64,000 nt of DNA, taken from Lepidurus packardi (taxonomy: Eukaryota > Arthropoda > Branchiopoda > Notostraca > Triopsidae). Under the pieces are notes generated by a model that saw only the letters and a program-made list of their open reading frames with translations, did not search any database and had not been told where the DNA came from. Positions 46,605 through 59,700 of this stretch are shown one piece after another. Both the position numbers and the translations under genes were made by a program. Numbering within the stretch: position 1 is the stretch's first letter; every line of letters starts with the position of its first letter. The DNA is taken from positions 4,402,001 through 4,466,000 of the forward strand of contig JAKZAN010000007.1 of assembly GCA_023053545.1 (NCBI GenBank). Reading direction: 5' to 3'.

Positions 46605-49600
46605 ATGAACCAGTTGCAGAAACATGCCCTGAAAGAGCTTCGCAAGGAAATTGTGGACACTATCCAAGTAGACTATCTGCTCGACAAACTTCTAGCTTAT
46701 GACGTTATTACAGAGGATCAGCGACAAGAAATCAAGTCCAAAGTATTAAAAATATATCCTATATTCAAGAATCTTAAAACTTGATGTATCGTTTTGTAGA
46801 CAAAGCTCCACGACGAAAACCGAGCGTTGTTGGACATCCTTCCGAACAGAGGTCCTTTGGCTTTCAACAATTTCGTGAAAACGCTCGAAGCCGACTATAA
46901 TTGGATAGCAGTCAAATTAGCCAAACATATTAGTAAAGATAGTCCAGACGTACATCGTTCGCCTTCAACCGAAGAAAGTTTCAAAGATTCTGCCTTACGA
47001 ACAATACTTATCCAAGGTGGCGTGCCTTTCCCACCAGCCCATCTCATTCCTCGCCAGACGAAAGTAAATGTTTCTTTCGTTCGTGTCTCTCTTTGATTAA
47101 AAAGTGTCTTTTGGGATTGTTATTTCTTCTTGCAGTTGGAAGAAGTACGTCGTGCATTGCGTGAGCTGCCCCGGGGCCATTTTATAGCCTTGCACGGAAT
47201 GCCGGGATCTGGCAAATCGGTTATTGCTGCAGAAACAGTCAGGAATCACGCGTTGACCTTGTCTGATTATGCAGACGGCATTTATTGGTTATCTGTAGGA
47301 CGTGTGGATAAAGATGGCCTATTAAACAAGATGCAAGTAAAAACGAACCAAAAATTGAACCAGCTTGGATTATAATGAACTAAATAAACAATTTACAAGG
47401 CTTTGTGCGAAAAGTTCGAGACTGGCATGCCTCCTACTAGTATCGACCAAGCTTCTGAAAGACTGCGTAAACTCCTGAACAAAGATGCTGTTTTATTAAT
47501 ACTGGATGACGTGTGGCGAGGCGAAGTTATCCGTTCTTTTGACGTGGGCTGTCGCGTGCTGCTTACCACCAGAGATACTTCTGTTGTTGAAGCTGTGGAA
47601 GGCCGTTATTCGCTAATTAAAGTAAAGACTTGGAGCAAAGTTTGCACCCTTCGTTTCTAGCGTAAGTACTTTAGGTTCAAGAAGGATTTACGATGGAAGA
47701 ATCTTTGTCATACTTGGCGGATTGGATGGGTGTTCCTGCCGAGAACTTGCCTTTAGAAGCTGCCCAAATTTACAAAGAGTGCAAAGGTAATGTGTTTTAA
47801 ATTTTTTAGAATTATTTTAGTAATTATTTTTAGTATTGTTTTATTTTTAATAATTATTTTATTATTACTATATTTTAGTAATTATTGTTAATATTTTTTT
47901 ATTTATTTATTGTTATTTTATAAGAATAGATAATGTGAATTGCGTTTCTTTAGGTTCACCAATGGTCCTATCCTTACTCGGAGCTTCCTTGGCTCTCACT
48001 CAGCGTCGCAGTAATGATTCGGGAAGGTGGAATCATTATTTGGACAAGTTGCGAAAACGGAATTACAGTTTATTACATAATACAGGAACTTACGGCTACG
48101 AGAATCTCCAGAAAGCAATTAGTATTAGCGTAGACGATTTGGATGCGGAGGAACGTACTTACTTGGAAGATCTGGCCATTTTTCTCGATGACGTCAATAT
48201 CCCAACAGAGGTAAACTCACTTAAACCATTAAAACCATGTACTTTTCGTCCTCATAATGAGTTCTTCATATCCAAATTGACAGGTTTTGATGGTTTATTG
48301 GAACATTGGCCGATACGAAGTGGAAGACCGGATGACAGTACTTATTAAAAAGTCCTTAGTGGCCTCACATTGGAAGGAAACTTCTGAAGCGATGGTGTTT
48401 GGAATTCATGACGTAGTATTGGATTATTTAAAAAACAGCCTAAGTGCCGGTACTGAACAAGTAATCAATAATTTTTAATATATGAAAGAATTACACCATG
48501 TGCTTCATTATTGTTTCATTTTGGATTTCAGTATTTACATGGGAGGCTTGTGGAGAATTATCTTAAACGGTGTCAACATAATTATGGATCCTTACCCAAC
48601 GATAATTACATTTATTGGTTCCTGGGCTATCACCTACACAAAGCGAATATGAGAGGTCTGTTTCCCAAGATTTATAAAGATCTGGGGTTCATTGCCAGCA
48701 AACTGAAAGCCACTGGTCCCGCAGATTTGCTAAACGACTATAGAAAATACTATGAGTACATCAGTGGTGAGGTAAGTGTAAGAAAATAACGAGTTCCACC
48801 ACATCCAACACAAGAAACGCTACAACAATTGCAAATTATGTTCTTAGGAAGCAAATGCTGAGTGTCCTGCGCTGAACGATTATATCAAATTCGTAAAAAC
48901 CTGCGGCCATTTGATAGTTTTCAATAAGGAGATGGATATTGTGCAGTTGGCGCTGCAACAAGACAAGAATTCCGCCGTTTGGCATGTTGGGAAAACAGCA
49001 GCAATGGCCAATAAGGGCAAGTTTTACGTAGAATGGTGGTAAGGTTTCATCTGTCGATTCCCTTAATTTGTGATAATTTTTTTGAATTAGCAATCAAGAA
49101 CGATCTGAAAGTCACCAGTTAAGGAATACGATTTTGAGCCAAGGACATGTGACGGCGGCTTGTTTTACCTTCGACGGACATCGGGTGCTGACTGCCATTG
49201 GCGATGGGCAAATTCGGGTATGAATAGGAACGTTATTCATTGAATATGCGTTTATGTGTATTTTTTTCTATTTTTTTCCATGCGCGAAGTTGTGGGATGT
49301 GGATTCTGGCAAGGAAATGCACCATTTCACAGGCCACGCTGCTCCGGTTCGTCGCCTCGCTCTTAGTATGGACAGTAGTAGGTTCGTTTCTGCCTCAGCC
49401 GACGGAACAGCCAAAGTTTGGGATTTGTGGAACACATGCAAGCAATTGGATGGTATGCTTCCTCTGCAACCACAAACTAAAACATATGGGGCAACGTTAG
49501 GGGTGGAGGGTAAGCCCTGGGTGTGCGTTTCTGGTCTTCTTATCCATTTCTTCCTCGCTTTTGCATGATTGAATAACTTTCTTTTCTTTCTTTCTTTTTT

Positions 49601-52600
49601 GCATGATTGAATAACAATTGAGTAACTTTCTGGTCACGTACGGGGTGTTATTTCGGTGATAGACATGTAGTGTCATTGTGCTGTTTGTATGTGGATCATT
49701 CTTAGGTAACAGACGGCAGAACAAAACGCCATCGCCACGCGTCAGGCAAGACAGTTGGCATAATATGTTCGATACGAGTGGGAAAGTCGTCCAAGATCAA
49801 AGCCTGGTTACGTTTACGTTGCACAAAGTAGGTGAATGGGAGCATGAAGTTTTATGGGCTGCCTTTTCGCCCTCCGGGAGCTTGATTGCCTCCACTGGAT
49901 CCGATAAAAATTGCAGAGTAAGTACCACTTCACTTAGATGTCTCCATTCACGTTTTTCTTGCATTGTTTATACTTGAATTGTTATATTTTGAAATTGTTT
50001 TTGAAATTGTTGATATTTGTAATTTTGTTTATCTTTTTTAAATTGTTTATGTTTTGTAATTTTGTTTATGCTTGAAATTGAATTGAATTTCGCTATTCGT
50101 AATTCGTTTGCTCTTTAGGTCTGGCTTAATACTGCTGCCTACTTAGAAACGAATGTGCTTTCCAATTGAATTAGCTGTATTATTTATAATTGAATAACTT
50201 ATGGCTTAGGTCTGGGTTAGCACCGTGGCCAATGTGGAAGCTTTATGTTTGGAACATAAAGAAGTACCCACGTGTTGTTGCTTTGCTCCATGTGGAAATA
50301 CCGTCGTGACGGGAGATGCAGCAGGCTGCATCCGACTTTGGTTGATGGATGGGGGAGGGTTAGCTTTCGAGCTGAATGCTCACCAAGCTCGTATAATTTC
50401 CAACATATTTTTAGCAGGTATGGAACTGAAATAACGAGTGTAATGCTTAAGACAATTAAATCCCTTTATTATTCATTTTTTAAATATAATTTTGGTCCCA
50501 TTTTTCTCGTTTGTAGAGGGTGCTTTGCTGTCAGTATCGGACCAGAAAGTGTCGCTTCTCAAGTATAACATGACACCTGGACCGACAGGAAAACTGGTCA
50601 TCAGGCCAGATCAGTTTAGTTTACAAGATGTTCCCGTCCCACTGGGCTCTTCCATCTGCATCCAGTGCGCTTCTGTATGTCTGGCGAGTCACCAGCTGGC
50701 TATCGCCACGTCGACAGATAAAGTCCTTTTGTACGACTTGGATGAGCAGCAAGTGGCCGCGGAATACGTGGGACACTCGGAATGTATCACGTGTCTGAAC
50801 TTCGCCAAGCCTCTTACCTGTAACGGCGACAGAAATGCGACCTGCTTTTGGCTTCTGTCGGGATCGCATGACGGCACAGTACGCGTCTGGGAGAGTGGGA
50901 AAGGCGCTTTGCAAGAAGAGCAGCGCAAAAATCTGGGACATGTATTTGACGCCAAGTGGCAAAATTCCGCCTCCGGTGCTTTGCTTCTGGCTACTAGCAC
51001 CGGCACCAACGCTCCTATGGTATAAACCCCTTAAGTGAAACACTACAGAGCTGAGATGTTTTGTTCAGATGACTTTGATTGAGACTACATTGGGAATATT
51101 CTAATTAGGTGTTGGAAGGCTTAAACAGCAAGACACTGGCGACTGCACCTCCCGAGCCAGACGTCATAACAGCATGTTCCATGTCCAATGGAGGAGCCAT
51201 GGGAGCATGGGCTACGCGGGCGGGTTATGTCAAGCTCATGTCATTAAAAGCGCAGACATTACATACGCTGGGACAACATACCGGCCAACCAGCTTCCATT
51301 GTGCAATTTAGTCCCAATGACAGGACGATCGTGAGTGGCGGGGATGACGGAGTGCTTTACGTTTGGCGACGGCAGCAGCAAGCGACCACGGCTAAGCATT
51401 GCTTTGGACCCCGGGGCGGTATTGAAAGCCTTTTCTTCCTGGACGAGTCGGAAATACTGGTTTGTAGCACAGACGGGAGCATAAAGGTAGAAAAACGAAA
51501 GTAAACTTGTATTTTATTAGTATCTTGCGTTTAGTAGAATTTTTTTTTCCTTTCTTTCTGTGTGGATCTAGATTTGGCTTTTGGAAACTTGTGAACTGAT
51601 TCGTAGTCTGAGCCACGATGTGGGATTGCGAGTCACTTCGGTGGACCTGTCTCACGATCACGTGTGGTTGGCCCAGGGCACAGCAGCTCAACATATCCAA
51701 TTGTGGCATTTAGCTTCGACTCGGGACACGCCTACTCCTGGCCAACCTGAAAGGCTCGGTCTGGAAAAAGCCCCCGCTAGAGTGGTCCGATTTGCTCAAT
51801 ATTGCCCTTTCATGGCTGCTGGATACGACACTGGGATTATTGAGGTTAAAAAAATCTTTGAACCCTCGTAGCTCCTTTCTTCTCGCTTTCTTGCTGTCTT
51901 TCTACGCTTTTTAGAAAAAATCTTTTGGTGAAAATAAGGTAGTCTGAACGACGGAAAAGTAATTTCTATTTTCGTCATGCCTGGCTACGTAATTGGCTCC
52001 GTTGTTCCTTTATTATTTTTCCTAAATCCAGTTGGCAAGCAATAAGACAGAAAGGCGAGTCGAGAATATACTTTCATGACTTATTCGTCTCGGAGATGCT
52101 CACGTTTGATTATCCCTACAAACAAGCAAGTCACTGACATGAAAAACAAGTATATATTGATTTTAACGAAGGAATTGTTATCAGTTGCTTGCTTTCCCTT
52201 AACATATTGCGCTTCAAGATTTCAAATTTTGCCGATTTGCTTGTTCATATGGTGCGCGTGTTTCTCCGAATTTAAGGGACATTTATTGTTTACGTTTATT
52301 ATGTTTACATAATAAACATGTTATTGTTACTTTGTCTGTTTATGTTATTTATGTTAACATTGTTTACGTTTATTGTTTCTTTCTATGATGAAGGTTTGGG
52401 ATATCAGTCGTCGTGCTATGCACACGGTTCTCCACGGCCACAAATCGTGGGTTCGTGACCTGCAGTTTGGTACAGCTCCCTATTTGCAGTTGGTATCAGT
52501 TGGTGATCGCGTAATCTGGTGGGATTTGCGACGAGTACAACAAAGCATGCCACTGACCCCAGTAACGCCGGGTATTCGGTCAGGATTGAGCCTTTGGTCC

Positions 52601-52822
52601 ATCCCTAATACCGATACTACTGACGCGCGAGCGGAAGACCCGTCAAGTTTGGCTGCGGCGTCTCGGAGCAGGAGCAAGAACCGAGTGAGTCCCGAACTAC
52701 TCCAAACTTTCGAGCTTTATGGACGGTTTGCGTCCAAAATCGCCGTCTCGGATGACTTTAGGGTTTTCGTAACCCTGAGCGATGCAGGAACGCTTTATAT
52801 TCTGCAGACATTGGACAATTGA
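46605..52822 (+). CDS. Apaf1: Apaf-1/Dark apoptosome adaptor (CARD, NB-ARC, WD40)
   Basis: Seventeen exons: 46605-46742, 46800-47063, 47136-47336, 47400-47621, 47675-47786, 47954-48210, 48284-48460, 48532-48771, 48848-49038, 49091-49217, 49290-49509, 49706-49917, 50210-50417, 50517-51019, 51109-51486, 51572-51844, 52394-52822. The sum is 4152 nt (1383 residues) with matching phases; human Apaf-1 has 1248. A CARD covers about 1-90. NB-ARC follows, with Walker A GMPGSGKS at 155-162, Walker B VLLILDDVW at 232-240, sensor RVLLTTRD, the GSPMVLSLLG motif, and a winged-helix end with FGIHDVVLDYL. From about 602 on, WD40 repeats continue to the end (VSASADGTAKVWD, LSGSHDGTVRVWE, VSGGDDGVLYVW). Apaf-1 is known to oligomerise after binding dATP/ATP and to activate initiator caspases. 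The complete WD40 array points to a regulated, full-length form. Confidence 0.96.
49561..49615 (+). repeat. Direct repeat of 17 bp in an Apaf-1 intron
   Basis: TTGCATGATTGAATAAC occurs at 49561-49577 and again at 49599-49615, separated by a pyrimidine tract. It lies in the intron between exons 11 and 12. Confidence 0.85.
50119..50169 (+). other. Exon-like decoy upstream of Apaf-1 exon 13
   Basis: After an acceptor CTCTTTAG the frame reads VWLNTAAYLETNVLSN and then stops (50167-50169). The true exon 13 at 50210 also starts GTCTGG with VW and the same phase. Using the first acceptor would truncate the WD40 region. It may be a dead duplicate or a regulated poison site. Confidence 0.5.
51845..52393. 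other. Last and longest Apaf-1 intron
   Basis: 549 bp. The final 130 bases are AT-rich with repeated TTTATG/GTTTAC-type words, including TTATGTTTACATAATAAACA near 52298. No gene was seen. Confidence 0.6.
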
Positions 52823-53787
52823 GGGGTTTTTCTTTGTTTCGATTTGTTTTGGCAATGGGGTGCTTATGCGAGTGCTTTTTTCCCGTGGTTAAGCAAGGTA
52901 TTTGATACATCTTGGTTGATGATCTATTCCTTCAGCTAGTTTGGGTTTGGGAAGGTTCTCTATTTTGGTCTGGAGAAGTAAAAAAAGGCGAGTTTTGAAA
53001 GAGTACTTGTATGCAATAATGAGACGAGAGCGCGAGAAAGTTTTTTGTCGAGGATTTCTTTGTATCTCGTACGGTTTCGTAGTAACTTAACTCAGGGCGT
53101 CTGTTTGGACGAGCATCCCCATGATCCCAACTCATTAGCAAACCGTAACGGCTCTGTAATCTTCCGTGACTCCATTTTCTCCCCAATTGAGTGTTCCCTA
53201 GCCACCGTTCTCCGACTGGAATGGGTAACGATGTTTCCATTTACGGTTTTCCCTTTCCATGACAACGACGAAAGACCGTCAACGACGCATAAAATGTTTA
53301 CTTGTTTGAAGAGTGAAGAAAGCGGCAGATCAATTTTTCAAACCAGTTTCACTGGAAAAGGCATTTTGTATTTTTCTTTTCCGTATAATGATCAGTTTCT
53401 AATCCTTTTTGATAACTTTTCTTGTCCCAAGTTATGTATATGATTCTTAACGCAATCGAAAGTCTTTCACGCGGAACATGGTAATTTGTCAGAGTAAGTT
53501 TAGAAGCTAATTAGCATGATGGAACTTATTTTTTTTCTTCCGAGTATGCGGAGATATAGTAGTATGATGCCAAACAAAAACTAACAATTGGTTGTAGTCC
53601 CAATATCCCAAGGGTGCGAGTGAATGTAAGGACTTGTATTTTCATGATGAGCAATATATAAGAGTAACAAAAAAGAGTAAAATCAGTTTTAAATGGTGAG
53701 TCAGGTTACCTTGATTAGGAATCCAGAAGAGTTCATTTGATAAAAATAGAAGATGAATGTGAAAGGGAGGGTTTACAACCTTTATAG
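52823..53787. other. Convergent spacer between Apaf-1 and the VWC gene
   Basis: It should contain both 3' UTRs. The open frame at 53045-53443 has no recognised motif. Confidence 0.55.
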
Positions 53788-56700
53788 TTATACAGAAAAC
53801 CACGTATTATGGAGGGGATGACGCGGAGCTGGGACTGTGATTGCACCTCGTGTGCCTGTTGAAACTGCATTAGGTAATTCATTACCCCTTGCCATTAATG
53901 CGGGGGTTAAGTGGAATGTGGACGGCTGGAAACAGCATTTTGGACTGCAGTAGAGAGATTGGGCAGCACAACGGCATTCTTGGCACACATCCGTCGCCAC
54001 ACCTTTAGGGAACAAGTGAGCAAAAACACCAGAATTAATTCATTATTGTCGAAATACGACGAAGGCCGACTTGAAAGCTAGTCTCATTATGTTAAAGCTT
54101 TTCCCACCAGGGGCTCTCCATTACCTTTTCCAAACTTCTAAAGCTTTCTTCTCCTTAGAAATTTCTTCTCTTTTTTCAAGTTTTTCCGTTATCAAAGCTG
54201 GAGTTTTAGTGTTTGAACTACTTTTGCACTCAACAATGCGTTTGCTTGGTACAGTTTTCTTGTCGTTTGATGTTGTTAGGTATGTCATCTCATCTGTGAT
54301 GTATTTCATCTGTTAAAGGTTAAATTATCTCTCGCTCTTTTTGTGCGTGTGTGCCGTCATTGCCTTAGGAATACGAATATCCTGCGGCTCCGCGAGAACA
54401 TAGCGGTGTGCAAAGTAAAATAGACTTGGCAATTACACTGATGGACGCCTTAGACTCGCATTTAAAGTGGCTTTTATTTTCTCCTTTCAGGCAAACTTTG
54501 GGTGTTTCCCTAACAATGGATTATTACTGTGGCAATTGTATTCCATTTGTGGCTGCCTGGACGCGGACTGAGCTACATAACTCCAACACCATTTCCTTCC
54601 TCGTTCTTGCATTACGGAATATCGTCTACGGGCCCTATATTTCGCCTTTTTTTCATTGTTACATGTCGCGTGGGGTTCAATTCTGGTCCTGTATTAATAA
54701 TTAGTCGTCCGCCTCTTTACACTTCCAAATAACTCGCTTTCTCTCTCAAATCACCCGCGCCCACTCACTCCGTACTTTCGCCACGACTCCACTTCACGTC
54801 CATTCTCTCGCTCCCTTGCTCTACGACTCTCTCTCCCAACTCTCTCTCTACTTGCTCGGAGGTTCGCTAGCGGTTCGACTCGCGAACCGCTACATTACAC
54901 AAGGATGGGTATGGAAACCCGAGTAACTGGTGGACATTCCTTTGTTTGCAAGCGAGTTCTGGTCCTGAAAGGCTTTTATTGTTTGCTCAAGTATATCAGG
55001 GCAACAACAGTCCAATGCTTCTGTGAAGTTTTACTGCCCAAGAAGCGGATCTCCCACCGCTTTTGCTGTGAGTTATATCTATTTTTATATCCTTTTTTAC
55101 GAACCGTTTTCGATTGGAGGAAGAAAGTGGCGGAAGATTTCCGAGCGGAATCAGTCAAGACTTAGCGGAGCTTTTGAAGGTTAGGTACAGGCACTATTAC
55201 TCTTAGGCAAAACTTTTGTGTGTGTATAGGTGTGTCTGCACACATTCATCTTAATTAAAGTGTTCACTTTACCAAGAAGCCGGGGTTTGGGAGAAATTCC
55301 GTAGAATTCGGGAGAATTTCAGACTTACCAATAACTTCTCCTAGCTCGTACCGCACCCCTAGGATGTTGCAACCTTTGTCGATCGTGTGTTCTTGATCAT
55401 GGGCGTGGTGATCGTGATGGGCGTGGTCACCATTAAGTCCGAATGAGGAGTTTGCATTAATGGCTCGTTTGTGCCGTACATCCCGCTCCAAATTGGCCAC
55501 AAACTCGGTGTCGAACTTGACAGGGAATTCTTCGTCGATGGGCAATCGAAGTCCTCGCTGCTCAGTTCTTTCCAATGCATTGCGCCGGAACAATCGTCCA
55601 CGTTGCCGTTTTCGGAGACGCTGGCCAAATTCTAGGAAACTGGGCTCGGAAATGGCCAACGGAGCTTCTTCTACCAGGATGGGCAATGCTGGAGCCTGTA
55701 AGTACACAGCAGGAAGAAGAACTCGGGCAGGAGAATTCAGTTTCGGAGCTGACGTTTGAACCGGCGCTTTCGTAAACTTGGGCTTCGGGATTTCGCTGAT
55801 AAGTTTGTCGTTAAAGGCAAACGAGGTTTGCCTCGCTGGAGTCGACTTGGGCACTGGTGCGGGTACTGTGATCCGAGCCTGTTCGGGAATGCCTGTTAGG
55901 TGAAGAACAAAGGAAAATGTCAATTCGTTTATCGTTTCAATGTCTTTTGTTTCGAGCCGTCACTTGCCGGGTTGGATGAGGTGGGGGAAAAGAAAAAGAA
56001 ACAAATTTATTTCACGCTTCGTGTAAACTAATTTTTGTCCCATTTTCCATTTCGCCACTGAATAAGACATAACCTCGTTTGGGTTTTTATTTCATGCTTG
56101 ACTATGCAGAAAAGGGTGAGTCGCTCCCTGTCAGCTGTCAAAACGGAGACTTAAATTGGAAAGAAAACTTGATATAAATTCTTTCGTTGACAACTCACTA
56201 CCAGCCCGCACGAGTCTTGCCTCTTATAAAGTGCAAGCGTTCGAAACAAAAGGACGAGGAAGAAGAGAGCGTATACTTGAAATAATCGCTTTAAAGTGAA
56301 CCCTAACTTCTGGTTTTTCCAAGCTCGTAAGGGAGCTCCTTGGATTCTATTTTTTTTTCTTAGTTGTGACTTTTTTCGGAAGACGGGCTTAGTTTTTAAA
56401 AGGACTTGTTTATGAGGTTGGGGAAAGAGGGAGCTGTAAATACTTACTGCAAACGTAGAGCGAAGGATTGCACGCCTCGTCGGAGGACAATATTTGACAG
56501 TTTTCAGGAGCCTTGCCGCAGCTCTTCCAGTAACAATCCACTTTGCCTGCGTAACAAAGGCAATAATGGCAAGGATGGACGCGAGGAATCAGCGTTTCGG
56601 GCGCATACCACTCGTTCTCTACTTGACAGCGCCCTTCAGCTGTCAAAGCTGGAAAAGAAAAATACCAACCAATCTTAATTTATATCTACTGCGTAAAAAT

Positions 56701-59700
56701 TCGTCTCGGTTAATTATTAAGCATTAAAAAGCACTTACATGGCGGCCTCGTAAACACATTGTGGAAGGGAAAAGGATTACGAGACCAGATCCAGGCTGAG
56801 GTCTTCAATTTTGCGTTATATATTATCTATGACAGCATTAATGAGGTAAAGGATGGTCAGTAAATGGAAGTGCTGTAAGTAATCGTCCCATGCACTAAAC
56901 TTTTGGCTTGGATACGCTATATACTTGTCACACAAAAAGCCGGCGAATTTCGATTTCCTTCTCATAAGTTATGTATTAAAACTTTTGTGTCTTCCATGAT
57001 CTTCCCAAGAGTGGTTGTCGGGCAAGCGTTAGTGACCGACGGTAAGTTAAGCTTGGGATCCAACTTATTTGCTTGCTTATTTGCTAATTTTACGGGATGG
57101 GTTGGACTTCCTACGGGCAATTTTGAGTCATTAGCTCCTTGCATAGGTTAATAAGCAAAGTGCTAATTAAGTCTGTGAACTCAACAGAGGTGATCGAAAC
57201 TCGGAAGTGCGCAAGCCGTGCAAACGCTAGATTATTCTCATTAACTTTCGAACGTGTGCATGAGGAGTGACCTTTCACGCATAAGCTTCATTACCATGCA
57301 AGTTGCAAGTATTGCTGCTAATTTCCTTAGAGTACTCTAAAATACGACAATTGCTGCTTGAAGCCAAACGCTAGCAATGTACAGTAGATGCCGCTTACTA
57401 TGATCGCTGGTTATTAGAATCAGCCGCTTTATGGAATCCAATGTTAATTACCGATTCAAAATGATAAATTTCATAGCATTTTAATCTGTTATTAAAATCA
57501 CACTTTCGGATATTAGAATCAATTTCAAAAGAATCTTCACACGAGTACAGTAACGAAACTACATTTAGTGACTGCTACACGGACTTTGCGTATTGACCAA
57601 TGACATAGCTTTTACGTCGTTTGACCAAGCCTGGCATTTCCAGCCTACTACTACGCTTAAGGGGGTATCCCTTCGAAACTCCCCAGTCTATTAAATGAGC
57701 AGGTTATTCAGTTGAATGACCAGTTCCTTTAATGGACTGAGGAAATTAGAAGGGATATCATGTTGAGAACCCTCTTTAAGCGTGAGAGTAGGTTTCAAAG
57801 GTTCAGTATTAGTTGTGATTTAGACGTGTAGTTATACAAAATGGCGGCGAACAAGAAAAGAGTTGATTTAAATGTAAAAGAGAAGTTGCAGCTCATTGAA
57901 ACTTATGACAAGTTAAACTTGAAAGATTTGCCAGAAAAGGAAGCGGCCATTAAGTTAGGAATTCCTCAATCATCTCTATCGACATTGTTGGAAACCGTTA
58001 CAAAATAAAATTTATTGGGTGTAGTGAATCTAGAAAAAGGAACGTTGGGGAAAGTGTCAAAAAGTAGACGTTGCTCTGTTTTTGTGATTTAAACAAGCCA
58101 GTTCGTCACGCGCTGATGAATCGTAGCATTTCATTGCATATTTCCGATTTTCGGTTATTAGAATCTCCGCTTAATAGAATCAATATTCACTTGACAAACG
58201 TGATCACAATAAACGGCATCTACCTTCATTTTCTTTGGCTAGGTCGGTGCACAAAATCGTCGATATCGCTTTTAAGTGTCAAAATCTCGAACTTGCGAAA
58301 CCACTCTCTGTTGCATATTCAATAAATCATTCGTCCCGAGCTGTGACTCCGGCTTTTTATCTCGTATACGCACTAACCTACACCAAAAAAAATGACAAAG
58401 ATTTGTTCATAAGAATGGACTCATGCTTGCTCATTCTCAATAAACGCGTAGCTAGAGAAGGTACCAAACCGAGAAATAGAATGTAAATAGATTTCCCATA
58501 GCCAATACAAATCTGCGCATATATGCGACACAACCCGAATCCTGACCGTGTCACAACGTTGGGAGAATAGGTAATTTTACAGGATTCAGTTTGAATACTT
58601 ACGATCGATAGCGTTTCCAGTCAGGAGACTCGATTTCCCATCTCCAATGGTAGCTAAATAAAGAGATTAAAAATAAAGAAACGAGTCTTGTGTGATTTTG
58701 TCATATTAAAAGGCAAAATAAGCCAGCCTTAGCCTCTTCAATTAGTTAATTAAGAGGTACCGTATATACAAGTTTTTTTTTTTTTTATAAAAGACTAAGT
58801 TTATGTAGTGTTTGTGTTAAAAACGGTGTGTACTAAAGGAGTTAGTCTTATTCCTCGTTATCCATCCTCTCAAACCTGTATATCGAGCTGGAGCAATTTG
58901 CGTGAGACCCGTCTGCACGCTGAGTTTCTTATCTCTTTCAAATCCGCAGAAGAGGGTATACAGACTGCAAAAACTTGATTGTATGGCCCCACCCTCGACG
59001 GTCCTTTACTGACTGCCAATACCATGCTAAACTAAAACTTGAACTACTTGTGCACATCTTACATCAAAGTCAAGTTCCCGCTACATACACCAGTTAAAAC
59101 CGAATCCAACCGGTCAAATATATAGTTGCGTTCAACCCTTTATTGAATATATTCTAACTTCACCCAATACAACGTTTTCTTCTTTTCTCTGTTTCTTCCC
59201 AGCTCTTCTGCCTCGTGACCCCAACTTCTTCCTCCCGTCACGTCGTATTGCCAACGTCGGGGAACCTCAGGCTGACTCCTCGAACAAGGCAATCGAGGTG
59301 CTTATATTTCGCAGAAGCTGCTGGGGCTAAGCTTGACTCGTACTGCAACGCAGCTACTACGTACTGTACTACAAGTGAAGCGCCACAGCATTTAACAGAT
59401 ATTTCACATGTGGTGCCTAGGCAAGTTGAGAGCCAATTTAACGATGAATATTTCCATTTGGCCCGGGTTGGCTTAGAATAAATGAAACGTGAACAAAAGC
59501 CTAAGCAGCCTACAAAGTTTCCCCACACGTTAAGATTTGATGGCGCATTTTACGTTTAGACTTCGTGAAAAGGGCTGTTTACAACACTTATTAATTTACT
59601 TGTTAGCAATAAGGCGAGGCCCGTTTCGCCTAGAATGCTCATTCCGTTTTCGTTCTGCATAAGACCCTGGTACCCCCTTGTATGGTAAAAGGTACAGTCA

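Larger units (their letters stand above)
56796..58602. other. Second intron of the VWC gene, with transposon
   Basis: 1807 bp. Nearly half of it is the pogo-like element at 57382-58226. The remaining parts show nothing recognisable. Confidence 0.7.

Noticed and set aside
53045..53443. 132-codon plus-strand frame after Apaf-1
   Set aside because: No motif, and it lies in the presumed 3' UTR between converging genes.
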